DNA of 64,000 nt, taken from NCBI RefSeq assembly GCF_007673525.1, contig NZ_VDZU01000001.1:2365957-2429956 (forward strand), in the 5' to 3' direction. Position 1 is the stretch's first letter; each line of letters opens with the position of its first letter. Below are positions 46,212 through 54,968 of this stretch, piece after piece. The position numbers and the translations under genes are program-made. This DNA is from Fictibacillus phosphorivorans. GTDB lineage: Bacteria; Bacillota; Bacilli; Bacillales; Fictibacillaceae. The notes under the pieces were generated by a model. The model did no database searches and was not told the DNA's origin. It was given only the letters and a program-made list of their open reading frames with translations.

Positions 46212-47888
46212 TTACTCTACTGATAAGATGAATGAATAGATCGGTTGCTTACCATTATGAATTTCAGCTTCCGCATCAGGATACTTTTCTTCAATAAATT
46301 CAGCAAGCTCCTTAGCTTCTTCTTCAGAGCTATCTTCACCATAGATGATCGTAACGATCTCTGAATCTTCATCGAGCATGTTGGAGAGAAGTTCTTTTGT
46401 AACTTCTTGTTTGTCTGTCTTAGAAGTTAGAATTTTCCCTTCAGATATTCCCATAAAATCACCTTTTGCAATTTCAACACCATCGATCGATGTGTCACGA
46501 ACTGCATAAGTAACTTGACCTGACTTTACAGAAGTAACAGCTTCGTTCATCTTCTTTTCATTCTCAGCCATATCAGCTGAAGGATTGAAAGCTAATATAG
46601 AAGCGATACCTTGTGGCACTGTTTTTGTGCGGATGATTACAACTTTTTCATCAACAACACTTGCAGCTTGTTCAGATGCCATGATGATGTTGCTATTGTT
46701 TGGAAGGATGAACACTTTCTCAGCGTTTACCTCAGCAATTGCTTTTACGATATCTTCTGTACTTGGGTTCATCGTTTGTCCACCTTGGATAACCGATGCG
46801 CCCATCGATGAAAACATCTCTTCGATTCCCTCACCCATTGCAACTGTAACGATACCATATTCCTTTTTCTTCTCAGAAGTAGGTTGTGAGTACGAAGGGA
46901 TTACTTCGTTCTCGCTCTCTAGGATCGCTGAGTGCTGCTCACGCATGTTTTCGATCTTGATATTGATCAAGCTGCCATAACGATGTGCAAGTGTTAGCAT
47001 GTTACCAGGTTGTTCCGTATGGATGTGAACCTTTACTACGTCTTCATCAGCAACGACTAGTAAGGAATCACCATGTTGACTTAACTCATTACGGAAGGTG
47101 ATCTCATCGAATGGATTACTTTTGATCTTTTTATCTTCGAACCTTACCATGAACTCTGTACAATATCCAAAGTGGATATCCTCCGTCTTCATGTGCATCT
47201 GTGCTTTATGATGCTCAGCGTTAACAAGTTCACCCATCGAAGGAGCATTTACTGAAACCTTTGGCAGTTCTTTGCCTTCTAGTACAGCCAAAAACCCTTC
47301 ATAGACAGTGACTAACCCTTGTCCACCAGAATCAACAACGCCGACTTCTTTCAGAACTGGCAGTAAATCTGGCGTACGGTTTAAGGAAGCTTTCGATTCT
47401 TTAACAAGCTCTTTCATAATGTATAGAATATCGTCTGATTTTTTAGCTTCTTTAACTGCCTTTTTTGCAGCGTCTTTAGCTACAGTTAGAATCGTACCTT
47501 CTACTGGTTTCATAACAGCTTTGTAGGCAGTTTCAACACCTTTATCAAATGCATTGGCAAATTCAGCAGCGTTAATGGTTTCTTTTCCTTCGATTGATTT
47601 AGAGAATCCTCTAAACAATTGTGAAAGGATAACACCAGAGTTTCCGCGTGCTCCCATAAGTAAGCCTTTTGCAAAAGCACTGGCAACAGCGCCAATTTGA
47701 TTAGACGTGTTTTTTTCTACTTCTTTTGCACCAGAAGTAATCGTTAAATTCATGTTCGTTCCTGTATCACCATCAGGTACAGGGAAAACATTAAGTGCGT
47801 CGACCATTGCTGCATTTCTTGTTAAATTTGAAGCACCCTCGAGTACCATTTTTGAAAACTTTTTTCCATCTAATACTTTTAAAGACAC
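46212..47888 (-). CDS. fakA: Fatty acid kinase catalytic subunit FakA (YloV)
   Basis: FakA phosphorylates exogenous fatty acids bound to FakB (DegV family) so that they enter phospholipid synthesis via PlsX/PlsY. The 558-aa protein has an N-terminal DhaL kinase domain (LNVFPVPDGDTGTNMNLTIT, GARGNSGVILSQLFRGFS), a middle domain (HFGYCTEFMVRF, HGDSLLVVADEDVVKVHIH) and a C-terminal EDD-like domain. It lies 15 nt after asp23. Confidence 0.95.
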   Translation of the reverse strand: MSLKVLDGKKFSKMVLEGASNLTRNAAMVDALNVFPVPDGDTGTNMNLTITSGAKEVEKNTSNQIGAVASAFAKGLLMGARGNSGVILSQLFRGFSKSIEGKETINAAEFANAFDKGVETAYKAVMKPVEGTILTVAKDAAKKAVKEAKKSDDILYIMKELVKESKASLNRTPDLLPVLKEVGVVDSGGQGLVTVYEGFLAVLEGKELPKVSVNAPSMGELVNAEHHKAQMHMKTEDIHFGYCTEFMVRFEDKKIKSNPFDEITFRNELSQHGDSLLVVADEDVVKVHIHTEQPGNMLTLAHRYGSLINIKIENMREQHSAILESENEVIPSYSQPTSEKKKEYGIVTVAMGEGIEEMFSSMGASVIQGGQTMNPSTEDIVKAIAEVNAEKVFILPNNSNIIMASEQAASVVDEKVVIIRTKTVPQGIASILAFNPSADMAENEKKMNEAVTSVKSGQVTYAVRDTSIDGVEIAKGDFMGISEGKILTSKTDKQEVTKELLSNMLDEDSEIVTIIYGEDSSEEEAKELAEFIEEKYPDAEAEIHNGKQPIYSFILSVE

Positions 47889-47903
47889 AAAACTTCCTCC
47901 TAA

Positions 47904-48266
47904 CTAAGGGGTTGTCACCCTGACACCCTGAACGTAGATATTGACTGAGTCAACCGCCAAACCAAGCATTTGATCCAGGGTATATTTCACTTTGTTCTGA
48001 ACGTTATGAGCCACTTCAGAAATCTTTGTTCCATAACTAACGATGATATACATATCAATATGTACTTCATCTTCTTCTTGTCGAACAACGATCCCTCGGG
48101 AGAAATTTTCACGTCCTAAAAGCTCAGTTATTCCATCCTTTAATTGCTTCCTTGATGCCATGCCAACAATTCCGTAACAATCAATTGCGGCTCCACCGGC
48201 GATAGTTGCAATTACTTCATTAGAAATATCAATTTGACCATAGGTTGTTTTCATTTCAATGGACAT
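47904..48266 (-). CDS. yloU: Asp23/Gls24 family envelope stress protein (YloU)
   Basis: This 120-aa Asp23-family protein has GQIDISNEVIATIAGGAAID, CYGIVGMASR, VHIDMYIIVSYGTKISEVAH and the C-terminal SVNIYVQGVRV. The family associates with the membrane or cell envelope; the exact function is unclear. It forms an operon with fakA and is divergent from rpmB, the same layout as B. subtilis. Confidence 0.95.
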   Translation of the reverse strand: MSIEMKTTYGQIDISNEVIATIAGGAAIDCYGIVGMASRKQLKDGITELLGRENFSRGIVVRQEEDEVHIDMYIIVSYGTKISEVAHNVQNKVKYTLDQMLGLAVDSVNIYVQGVRVTTP

Positions 48267-48344
48267 GCTTACATCCCCCTTTAATTTGTTAAATGGCTAA
48301 CAAATATTTTACTATATATCAGCCTATTTTGAAAGGACTACTAC

Positions 48345-48373
48345 ATTTCACACTATGTAAATAGTATTGTCAA
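48345..48373 (-). promoter_or_regulatory. Sigma-A promoter of yloU-fakA
   Basis: On the minus strand a perfect TTGACA (complement at 48368-48373) and TGAAAT (48345-48350) have a 17-bp spacer. The start would be about 70 nt before the yloU ATG. Confidence 0.6.
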
Positions 48374-48405
48374 GGAAATTTACTTGAAAACCTTTTACGA
48401 ATATG

Positions 48406-48434
48406 TTGCATTGCTTCTGAAGTCATGCTAATAT
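48406..48434 (+). promoter_or_regulatory. Candidate promoter of rpmB
   Basis: TTGCAT (48406-48411) and an extended -10 TGCTAATAT (hexamer 48429-48434) have a 17-bp spacer. The start would be about 60 nt before rpmB. Confidence 0.55.
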
Positions 48435-48500
48435 TATTTAGTATTTAACATACGATTGAATTGATGCAAAGCTTTTTTGCTGTAAAGGAGGTTCACCTAC

Positions 48501-48689
48501 ATGGCTCGTAAATGTTTTATTACTGGAAAAGGACCTAAAACTGGTAACAAGCGTTCTCACGCAATGAACAAATCAAAGAAAAGCTGGGGAGCTAACGTCC
48601 AAAAGGTTCGTATTCTTGTGGACGGAAAGCCTAAACGCGTATACGTATCTGCTCGTGCCCTTAAATCTGGCAAAGTTGAACGTGTATAA
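48501..48689 (+). CDS. rpmB: 50S ribosomal protein L28
   Basis: L28 is a small basic 50S protein. The 62-aa sequence begins [20 protein letters not shown] and ends [20 protein letters not shown]. It has only the first Cys of the zinc-binding pattern (RKCFITG), the usual form in this group. AAAGGAGGT lies upstream. It is one of two plus-strand genes here and has its own terminator. Confidence 0.98.
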   Translation: MARKCFITGKGPKTGNKRSHAMNKSKKSWGANVQKVRILVDGKPKRVYVSARALKSGKVERV

Positions 48690-48691
48690 AT

Positions 48692-48721
48692 AAAAACAGC
48701 AGCAGCCGCTGCTGTTTTTTT
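48692..48721 (+). terminator. Intrinsic terminator after rpmB
   Basis: A perfect 12-bp stem AAAAACAGCAGC/GCTGCTGTTTTT with an AGCC loop runs into TTTTTTTC on the plus strand, 3 nt after the stop. Confidence 0.95.
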
Positions 48722-48763
48722 CTTTGTCCAAAAAGCGCTTTGATAACCAAAATAGATTCAAGT

Positions 48764-48869
48764 GGACAGTATTTTAAAAAAAGGCGACAGTAAAAAGCTG
48801 AAAGCGGACAGTATTTTCTTTAAACTGGACAGTAAATCTTTAAAACTGGACAGTATTTTATTATATACA
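48764..48869. repeat. Five-unit 21-bp tandem array between rpmB and spoVM
   Basis: GACAGTA or GACAG begins at 48765, 48786, 48807, 48828 and 48849, exactly 21 bp apart, with units such as CTGGACAGTATTTT and CTGGACAGTAAATC. The plus frame would read as a DSI-x-x-K heptad repeat with no ribosome-binding site or family match, so I treat it as non-coding. The rest of the gap (48870-48984) shows only a short inverted repeat (GGTGCA/TGCACC at about 48908-48922). Confidence 0.85.
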
Positions 48870-48984
48870 AAGATCCTTCCTAAAATATTTCTCTTCCATT
48901 CATGGGAAGGGTGCAACCTGCACCGGAAATCAACTACTCTCAAAGAACCCCCACTTATAAACATAGGCAATCATTCATAAAAAC

Positions 48985-49020
48985 CAAACAAAAAAAGCGC
49001 ACAAGCGCTTTTTTTGTTTG
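48985..49020 (-). terminator. Perfect bidirectional terminator after spoVM
   Basis: A perfect 16-bp stem (48985-49000 with 49005-49020) has GCGC at the tip, a 4-nt loop and seven A/T on each side, so it can work from both strands. It abuts the spoVM stop and also insulates the rpmB side. Confidence 0.95.
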
Positions 49021-49101
49021 TTATCCTTTTTTGAAAGAACCTAAGACGGCACGTACGAAGCCTCCCAAGAATTTAGGAAGTTTAATGGTATAAAATTTCA
49101 T
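49021..49101 (-). CDS. spoVM: Stage V sporulation protein SpoVM
   Basis: SpoVM is a tiny amphipathic helix that marks the curved forespore membrane and anchors SpoIVA at the start of coat assembly. The 26-aa product begins MKFYTIKLPKFLGGFVRA and ends LGSFKKG, differing from B. subtilis at only a few residues and keeping Pro9 of the kinked helix. The ATG at 49101 has GGAGGAGGGG about 5-10 nt upstream. It follows thiN, as in B. subtilis. Confidence 0.96.
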   Translation of the reverse strand: MKFYTIKLPKFLGGFVRAVLGSFKKG

Positions 49102-49114
49102 CTTACCCCTCCTC

Positions 49115-49191
49115 CAGGCCCATAAAAAATGATAAGAGCTAAACATAAATACTTTATTCCCCTTTTTATAAAAAGGTGCTTTGGGGGCCTG
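49115..49191 (-). promoter_or_regulatory. Possible structured leader of spoVM
   Basis: On the minus strand CAGGCCC (complement at 49185-49191) can pair with GGGCCTG (49115-49121), ending next to the GGAGGAGGGG ribosome-binding site. A 16-nt palindrome CCTTTTTATAAAAAGG lies inside the loop. It may shape translation of spoVM. The thiN stop lies within a separate CCGTGATT hairpin (49196-49215). No certain sigma-E promoter was found. Confidence 0.35.
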
Positions 49192-49205
49192 TATTCCGTG
49201 ATTTT

Positions 49206-49850
49206 TTAATCACGGCTCTTTACCATCAATATTATGCCGGAGTCAAAAGAATAAGTACCACTTTTATTTACAAGCTCATTGGAAACACATAATGATGATC
49301 CAGCCTGAAGCTTAGCTTGTTCTAACGGATATTTAAATCCCTCTAGAGTTATGCCTGTCACTTCTTCACTTTGAGCCAGAAATGAGACATATGAGTATCT
49401 ATGATCTTGCTCAATATCATAGCATCCCGGTAAATGTAGAGAGATTTCATTCCTGTTATCAATAATTTTAACTTCTGTACGTACTCTCAGAGATCGATAT
49501 AATAATTGGATGTTCATCAATTCGTGATCTAACCTTCCGCCAGTAGCGCCGAATATGAGTATTTGTTCCGGATCTTGTTTCAACGCCCACTCTAGTGCGA
49601 GCTCCATGTCTGTTGCATCTTTTTCTGATTGATACTGATTCACTTTTATGGATGAGTCTAAAATAATTTTTTTCTCATCATCAGAAATAGAATCAAAATC
49701 GCCAAATGCATGCTGTGGGAAGATGCCATTTTTTAATAGAAAGAGCGTTCCTCTGTCGACTCCGATCCAATTTTGATTCCTTTTGAAATCAGAGGGCTTT
49801 AGATCAGGGATCAGATGTTCAGGACCACCTGCGACGATGCTTATCTTCAT
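49206..49850 (-). CDS. thiN: Thiamine pyrophosphokinase ThiN
   Basis: ThiN converts thiamine to thiamine pyrophosphate with ATP. The 214-aa protein has the N-terminal catalytic domain with WIGVDRGTLFLLKNGI, AFGDFDSI and EKDATDMELALEWAL, then IFGATGGRLDHELMNIQLL, and a C-terminal beta domain. Its ATG overlaps the thiT stop by 4 nt, so thiamine uptake and activation are coupled under the TPP riboswitch. Confidence 0.96.
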   Translation of the reverse strand: MKISIVAGGPEHLIPDLKPSDFKRNQNWIGVDRGTLFLLKNGIFPQHAFGDFDSISDDEKKIILDSSIKVNQYQSEKDATDMELALEWALKQDPEQILIFGATGGRLDHELMNIQLLYRSLRVRTEVKIIDNRNEISLHLPGCYDIEQDHRYSYVSFLAQSEEVTGITLEGFKYPLEQAKLQAGSSLCVSNELVNKSGTYSFDSGIILMVKSRD

Positions 49851-50419
49851 GCTGCTTGGTGATGACCATTACGTGCGGCATGTAGTAGTTTCGGTGCTGT
49901 ATTCGTTAATAGAATGACAACTAGCGCCGTAATCGCAAAAATAACAACCATGAATGATCCGTTGTATAAGAACGAATAAAGCCAAACATTCATTTCTTTT
50001 GGAGCAAATTCACTAAAGAAAATAACACCAGATAACACATGTGAAATCAACCTTAACGTACATCCTACAAAAATCCCAAGAACCATTAAAGCTGTTCTTT
50101 TTGATCTATTTTGAGCAAGTGATGGTGCGAATGCACCTGCTACTCCCGCTAAAGCAAAAGCAAGCGGATAATCAAGTATAACTTGTGCAAAATAATAGAT
50201 TTGAGGATTGATAAGAAGTTGTAACAACCCAACGACTAATCCGGTAAAAACCCCTGCTTTTAAACCTCTTCTAAATGCTAATAGAAAAATAGGAACCATT
50301 TCGAGAGACACCGAACCACCTTGTGGCCAAATCCCTTTGAAGCTGATCAATCCTAAAATGAGTGAAAGTGCAGCCATGATCGCAATTTCAGCCATTAATA
50401 GTACTTTACCATTGTTCAT
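49847..50419 (-). CDS. thiT: Energy-coupling factor thiamine transporter S component ThiT
   Basis: ThiT is the substrate-binding membrane subunit that works with a shared ECF module to import thiamine. The 190-aa protein has about six membrane segments. It shows EIAIMAALSLILGLI, FKGIWPQGGSVSLEMVPIF with the Trp-Pro-Gln-Gly ligand loop, and GLVVGLLQLLINP. The ECF ATPases are not in the window. It follows a TPP riboswitch and is coupled to thiN. In B. subtilis the orthologue (yuaJ) is elsewhere. Confidence 0.95.
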   Translation of the reverse strand: MNNGKVLLMAEIAIMAALSLILGLISFKGIWPQGGSVSLEMVPIFLLAFRRGLKAGVFTGLVVGLLQLLINPQIYYFAQVILDYPLAFALAGVAGAFAPSLAQNRSKRTALMVLGIFVGCTLRLISHVLSGVIFFSEFAPKEMNVWLYSFLYNGSFMVVIFAITALVVILLTNTAPKLLHAARNGHHQAA

Positions 50420-50453
50420 TAATACTCCCCCTAGTAAGTCGATCGAATAAAAA

Positions 50454-50490
50454 CAAAAAAAGCAACCGGCATGTGAGCTCGGTTGCTTTT
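50454..50490 (-). terminator. Terminator of the TPP riboswitch
   Basis: An 11-bp perfect stem (AAAAGCAACCG, 50458-50468 with 50480-50490) with an 11-nt loop is followed by TTTTTTTG on the minus strand. It lies between the aptamer and thiT, so TPP binding is expected to cause premature termination. Confidence 0.92.
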
Positions 50491-50519
50491 GAGATATACA
50501 TTCAAAAAGTCATACGACT

Positions 50520-50609
50520 CCACATCCCTACGCAGGTATGATCCAGCTTCAGGTTCAAAGGGTCGGGAGAACACTCCCCTCTCAGCCCTTTAAAGGACTC
50601 CCCCTGTGG
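50520..50609 (-). promoter_or_regulatory. TPP (THI-box) riboswitch
   Basis: The minus strand carries all hallmark elements: GGGCTGAGAG, GACCCTTTGAACCTGA, and GCGTAGGGATGTGG, closed by P1 CCACA/TGTGG (50605-50609 with 50520-50524). With the downstream terminator it should repress thiT-thiN when TPP is plentiful. Confidence 0.97.
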
Positions 50610-50634
50610 TTGCTTATTTTATTTTCTGTAATCA

Positions 50635-50640
50635 ATTATA
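50635..50640 (-). promoter_or_regulatory. Candidate -10 of thiT-thiN at the rpe stop
   Basis: A perfect TATAAT on the minus strand overlaps the rpe stop codon, about 26 nt before the aptamer. The -35 region is weak (TGCAAT type), so readthrough from rpe is an equally good source of thiT transcripts. Confidence 0.4.
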
Positions 50641-51283
50641 CACCACGAATGGCTTCTATTGCACCCTTTAAATCTTTCTTCCCATAAATGGCAGAACCAG
50701 CAACTAATACATTCGCACCTGCTTCAACACAAAGACGAGCGGTTTTTGGATTCACTCCACCATCAACTTCAATCTCAACATTCAATCCTTGTGTTTTTAC
50801 GAGATCAGATACTTCTTTAATCTTAGGAACCACACTTTCAATGAACGCTTGTCCTCCAAAACCAGGATTTACTGTCATCAATAATACAAGGTCAACATCT
50901 TGAAGTATATGTCTGATAGAGTCTACTGAAGTAGCTGGATTTATAACCACTCCAGCTTTTACTCCATGTTGTTTAATAAGTTGCACCGTTCGATGAAGAT
51001 GTGGTGATGCTTCTACATGTACAGAAATAATATCTGCACCTGCTTTTGCGAATTCCTCAATATATCGATCTGGATTTTCTATCATAAGATGTACATCTAA
51101 TGGAAGCTTCGTAACTGGTCGAATCGCTTGAACAACAAGTGGTCCGATCGTGATGTTCGGTACGAAATGGCCATCCATCACATCAACATGAATATAATCC
51201 GCACCTGCTTCTTCAACAGCTTTTATATCATCGCCTAACTTTGAGAAGTCAGCCGAAAGAATGGAAGGAGCTATTTTAATCAT
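50636..51283 (-). CDS. rpe: Ribulose-phosphate 3-epimerase
   Basis: Rpe interconverts ribulose-5-phosphate and xylulose-5-phosphate in the pentose phosphate pathway. The 215-aa TIM barrel has [54 protein letters not shown] and [19 protein letters not shown]. It shares one base with the rsgA stop. Confidence 0.98.
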   Translation of the reverse strand: MIKIAPSILSADFSKLGDDIKAVEEAGADYIHVDVMDGHFVPNITIGPLVVQAIRPVTKLPLDVHLMIENPDRYIEEFAKAGADIISVHVEASPHLHRTVQLIKQHGVKAGVVINPATSVDSIRHILQDVDLVLLMTVNPGFGGQAFIESVVPKIKEVSDLVKTQGLNVEIEVDGGVNPKTARLCVEAGANVLVAGSAIYGKKDLKGAIEAIRGV

Positions 51284-52173
51284 CAGTACCTCCGTTTTTG
51301 ATCTTTAATTTCTTGTAAAAAGCTTACGTAGTGGTCATAGCGGAATTTTGGAACGACTCCATCCTCTACCCCTTTTTTAACTGCACATTTTGGTTCCGAC
51401 GTATGTGAACACCCTCTGAACTTGCAATCTCCGCGAAGCTCGTTCATCTCTGGAAAGTACATCGATAAGTCTTCTGCTTCAATGTTTAAGAAGTCTAATG
51501 AGCTGAACCCAGGCGTATCAGCAACTAACCCATTACCGAAAAGAATGAGTTCTACATGACGAGTCGTGTGCTTCCCTCGGCCTAAATGGCTTGAGATCTC
51601 GTTTGTTTCAAGCATTAACTCTGGATTGATCGCATTTAAAAGGGAAGACTTACCTACACCAGACTGCCCTGCAAAGACGGTAACTTTATCTTTGAAAAGC
51701 GGATAAAACATTTCAAGACTATCATCTGTTTTCGTCGAAGTTGGAATGACTTCGTAACCTAGTGTTTTGTACGCCTCAATATAATGGTTGATCTCCTCAA
51801 TATCATCAGCTTTCTGTATAAGGTCCATTTTCGAGATACAAATAACAGGCAAAATATCGTTCGCTTCGATGTGAACAAGGAATCGGTCTAATAAAAGCGT
51901 GCTAAAATCAGGTTCAGTAGCTGAAAAAACAAGAATAGCTTGGTCTACGTTCGCGATAGGAGGACGAACTAATTCGTTTCTGCGTTCCTTCACATCAAGA
52001 ATGTATCCATCTGTTATATTGCTTGACTCGTATTCTACCCAGTCCCCTACTAACGGATTTACTTTCTTTTTGCGGAAATTTCCTCTTCCTCTGCATTGGA
52101 AAACTTCAGCTTTTCCATTTTCCTTAACGTAATAAAAACCGGCTAGCGCTTTAACAATTCTTCCTTCAGGCAT
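51283..52173 (-). CDS. rsgA: Ribosome small subunit-dependent GTPase RsgA (YloQ)
   Basis: RsgA checks the maturing 30S subunit. The 296-aa protein has an N-terminal OB domain ([20 protein letters not shown]), a circularly permuted GTPase with G4 SKMDL before G1 GQSGVGKSS (residues 169-177) and DTPGFSSL, and a C-terminal zinc site ([17 protein letters not shown]). It follows prkC by 2 nt. Confidence 0.97.
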   Translation of the reverse strand: MPEGRIVKALAGFYYVKENGKAEVFQCRGRGNFRKKKVNPLVGDWVEYESSNITDGYILDVKERRNELVRPPIANVDQAILVFSATEPDFSTLLLDRFLVHIEANDILPVICISKMDLIQKADDIEEINHYIEAYKTLGYEVIPTSTKTDDSLEMFYPLFKDKVTVFAGQSGVGKSSLLNAINPELMLETNEISSHLGRGKHTTRHVELILFGNGLVADTPGFSSLDFLNIEAEDLSMYFPEMNELRGDCKFRGCSHTSEPKCAVKKGVEDGVVPKFRYDHYVSFLQEIKDQKRRY

Positions 52174-52175
52174 GC

Positions 52176-54206
52176 TTAATCACCATCGTCCCCTTCCTCA
52201 TCATCTCTACTCATCCGTCCACTAGCACCTCTAGCGTCATCATAATTGATCGTCTCAGATTCCTCTTCTTCTCCGTTGATATACACAACGTATGAAGCAG
52301 AGCCACCTTCAGCGATCGTTAATGGCAGCTTATATTTCTTTTTGTCTGTAATCTGTTCTTCCACAAACACTTCATTTGAGGCGTTCTTATCCGAATATAC
52401 AATCTTAATAGTAACGGGTTCTCTTTTGTCCTTTTTATCTACCTTAACTTCAATATCTTTCGTTATCGTGCGGTCTTCTGCAGGTGGTTCTTCTTCAGCT
52501 GGCGGTGGTTCTTCTTCTACTGTTTCAGGACCATCAGAAAGAACTACAGAGATCGTTGCTCCTTTTTCTACTTGTGTAAAAGGAGAAGGATCTTGCGAGA
52601 TTACCCTGCCTTTTTCGACTGTATCAGAGAACTCTTTTGAAAATTCAACTGTCAGACCAGCATTGTCGGCAAATGTTTTTACATCTTGTTCAGATGCACC
52701 GATCAAATTCTCAACTTGAACCGACGGAGTTCCTGAACTAACGGTTAGTGTAACTTCCGTTTCTGCAGGTGTTACTTTTTCATCGCGATCAGGACTTTGT
52801 TCGAGCACGGTACCTTCAGGTTCAGAGTCTGACTCTTCATAGTTGATATTGATCTGTGAGAAGCCATCTTCTTTCAAACGTTCTTTCGCATCTTCTATAT
52901 TATACCCTTCTACATCAGGCATATTTTCCTTTTCAGGGCCTTTTGATACGAATAACGTGACGATTGCCTGCTGTTTTACTTTTGTTCCAGGAGATGGGTC
53001 TTGCCTTACTACAAGACCTTCTTCAATCTCGGGATCAAATACTTCCTGCCGTTTCACTTCAAGACCTTCAGCTCTCAAGCTATCGAAAGCATCGACATAT
53101 TCTTCTCCCGCTACATCAGGAACACTCACTTCTTCAACATAAAAGATTGAAGGCATCATCGTAAAAGCAGCAATTCCAGCACCGCCTAATAAAAGGAGTG
53201 AGATAAGTATAATAAGCCACCAATTTCGTTTTTTCTTAGGTTTCTCAGGCTTTTTTTCTTTTATTTCTTCTCCTTCAGCTTCCACTTTCTTTACCGGTGT
53301 CTCGACAGGTGGTACGACGATAGGAGGAATGTACTTTGTTTTTTCATCTTCCTCGCTTTCTTCGTTCCACTTTTGTTCATACATACGGTCTGGATCTAAT
53401 GCCGAATTCATATCGTTCAACAGTTCATCAGCACTGTTATATCTTCTTAATGGGTTTTTGGCTAACGACTTCAAGACGATGTTCTCTACACTTTGTGGGA
53501 TCTCAGGGTTCAACCTTCGCGGTTCGATCACGTTTTCTTGAAGGTGCTTTAACGCAACAGAAACCGGTGAATCTCCAACGAACGGTACTCTTCCTGTAAC
53601 CATTTCGTAGAGTACAGCTCCAAATGAATAAATATCCGATTTTGCGTTCGCGATCCCCCCTCTTGCTTGTTCAGGTGAAAAGTAATGAACAGAACCAAGA
53701 ATAGAGTTTGTATGCGTGATCGTAGCTGAAGTAATGGCGAGCGCTATCCCAAAGTCTGTTAACTTAGCTGTACCGTTATCTGTAATTAATATATTATGCG
53801 GTTTAATATCGCGATGTATGATTCCATGATCATGAGCGACCGCCATCCCTGAAACGATCTGCTTCATAATATGCAAAGATTCTTCTACAGATATTTTTCC
53901 ATGTTCTTTTATGTATTGCTTTAGTGTTTTTCCTTGCACATATTCCATCACGATAAAATAAATCTCTTCATCTTCTCCAACATCATAGATGCTCACGATG
54001 TTTGGATGGTTAAGACTTGTTGCTGATTCAGCTTCTCTTTTAAATCGTCTGATGAAATCTTCATCTTTATTAAACTCTGAACGTAGAACTTTTACTGCTA
54101 CATCTCTATCTAAAATTAAATCTTTTGCTCGATAAACGATGGCCATTCCGCCGTCACCAATTACTTCTAAAAGCTTGTAGCGGCCACTGACTCTTTTTCC
54201 TATCAT
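52176..54206 (-). CDS. prkC: PASTA-domain serine/threonine kinase PrkC
   Basis: PrkC senses peptidoglycan fragments and phosphorylates cytosolic targets; in B. subtilis it helps germination. The 676-aa protein has the kinase domain (ATP Lys39 in VAVKVL, catalytic HRDIKPHN with Asp133, DFG, GSVHYFSPEQ). A Pro/Lys-rich linker and a membrane helix at about 328-348 follow, then three PASTA repeats starting VPDVAGEEY, MPDVEGYN and VENLIGAS. A Pro/Glu linker, a C-terminal beta domain and a very acidic tail complete it. The stop is 2 nt before rsgA and the ATG overlaps prpC by 4 nt. Confidence 0.97.
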   Translation of the reverse strand: MIGKRVSGRYKLLEVIGDGGMAIVYRAKDLILDRDVAVKVLRSEFNKDEDFIRRFKREAESATSLNHPNIVSIYDVGEDEEIYFIVMEYVQGKTLKQYIKEHGKISVEESLHIMKQIVSGMAVAHDHGIIHRDIKPHNILITDNGTAKLTDFGIALAITSATITHTNSILGSVHYFSPEQARGGIANAKSDIYSFGAVLYEMVTGRVPFVGDSPVSVALKHLQENVIEPRRLNPEIPQSVENIVLKSLAKNPLRRYNSADELLNDMNSALDPDRMYEQKWNEESEEDEKTKYIPPIVVPPVETPVKKVEAEGEEIKEKKPEKPKKKRNWWLIILISLLLLGGAGIAAFTMMPSIFYVEEVSVPDVAGEEYVDAFDSLRAEGLEVKRQEVFDPEIEEGLVVRQDPSPGTKVKQQAIVTLFVSKGPEKENMPDVEGYNIEDAKERLKEDGFSQININYEESDSEPEGTVLEQSPDRDEKVTPAETEVTLTVSSGTPSVQVENLIGASEQDVKTFADNAGLTVEFSKEFSDTVEKGRVISQDPSPFTQVEKGATISVVLSDGPETVEEEPPPAEEEPPAEDRTITKDIEVKVDKKDKREPVTIKIVYSDKNASNEVFVEEQITDKKKYKLPLTIAEGGSASYVVYINGEEEESETINYDDARGASGRMSRDDEEGDDGD

Positions 54207-54961
54207 GTTATTGCTTCCCCTTTTGTTTCTGTGTCAGAACTATTCTGTATAAGGATAGCAGTAATGTTATCTTCTCCACCGGCATCTTTGGCCCAAGTGA
54301 TCAATCGTTCTACCTTCTCAGTAACAGATTCCATAGGATCTTGAAATACTTCTTGTATACGTTTGGACGATACTTTATCTGATAGACCGTCCGAACAAAG
54401 CAAAAGATAGTCACCGTTCTGCCAAGTGATCGTGTTTAACTCAGCTTCAACGGTTTCATCAGTACCCACAGCTTTCATGATCATGTTTCTTCTCGGATGA
54501 ATCTCTGCCTCATCCTCAGTAATCTGACCGGATTTCACCAATTCTTGGACAAGTGAGTGATCATCTGTCACTCGTTTCAGTTCACCATTTGAATACAGAT
54601 AACATCGGCTGTCACCGATATGAGCGACTGTAATCTCTTTGTTCGTACCTAAAGCAGCCACAACTGTAGTGCCCATACCTCTCGTTTCAGGATTCTCCTG
54701 AGAAAAATCAAAGATATGTTTATTCGTGTCTTTTAAAACATTCTGAATCCAATCTTTTACGTTTTCCATATTTTCTTCAAATTGAGACCATGCTTCTTTC
54801 ATCACTTTCAGGGCTTCTTGGCTAGCGATATCACCAGCTTTATGTCCACCCATACCATCTGCGATAACTGCAAGAAAGTGTTCACCCTTTGTGAACACTT
54901 CCCCGCTGTCTTCATTATGCTTCCTTACCATTCCAACGTCTGTTTGAAAGGCAATTTGCAT
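54203..54961 (-). CDS. prpC: PP2C-type protein phosphatase PrpC
   Basis: PrpC removes phosphates placed by PrkC. The 252-aa PP2C enzyme keeps the metal-binding motifs QTDVGMVRKHNEDSG, ADGMGGHKAGDIAS, GDSRCYLYSNG, CSDGLSD and GGEDNITA. The ATG at 54961 follows GAGGTGACGGGAAG. An extension of 32 codons upstream lies inside rlmN and is rejected. It is coupled to prkC by a 4-nt overlap. Confidence 0.97.
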   Translation of the reverse strand: MQIAFQTDVGMVRKHNEDSGEVFTKGEHFLAVIADGMGGHKAGDIASQEALKVMKEAWSQFEENMENVKDWIQNVLKDTNKHIFDFSQENPETRGMGTTVVAALGTNKEITVAHIGDSRCYLYSNGELKRVTDDHSLVQELVKSGQITEDEAEIHPRRNMIMKAVGTDETVEAELNTITWQNGDYLLLCSDGLSDKVSSKRIQEVFQDPMESVTEKVERLITWAKDAGGEDNITAILIQNSSDTETKGEAIT

Positions 54962-54968
54962 CTTCCCG

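Noticed and set aside
48762..48980. 72-codon plus-strand frame across the 21-bp array
   Set aside because: The repeated DSI pattern is forced by the 21-bp period. There is no ribosome-binding site, and the rpmB terminator lies just upstream.
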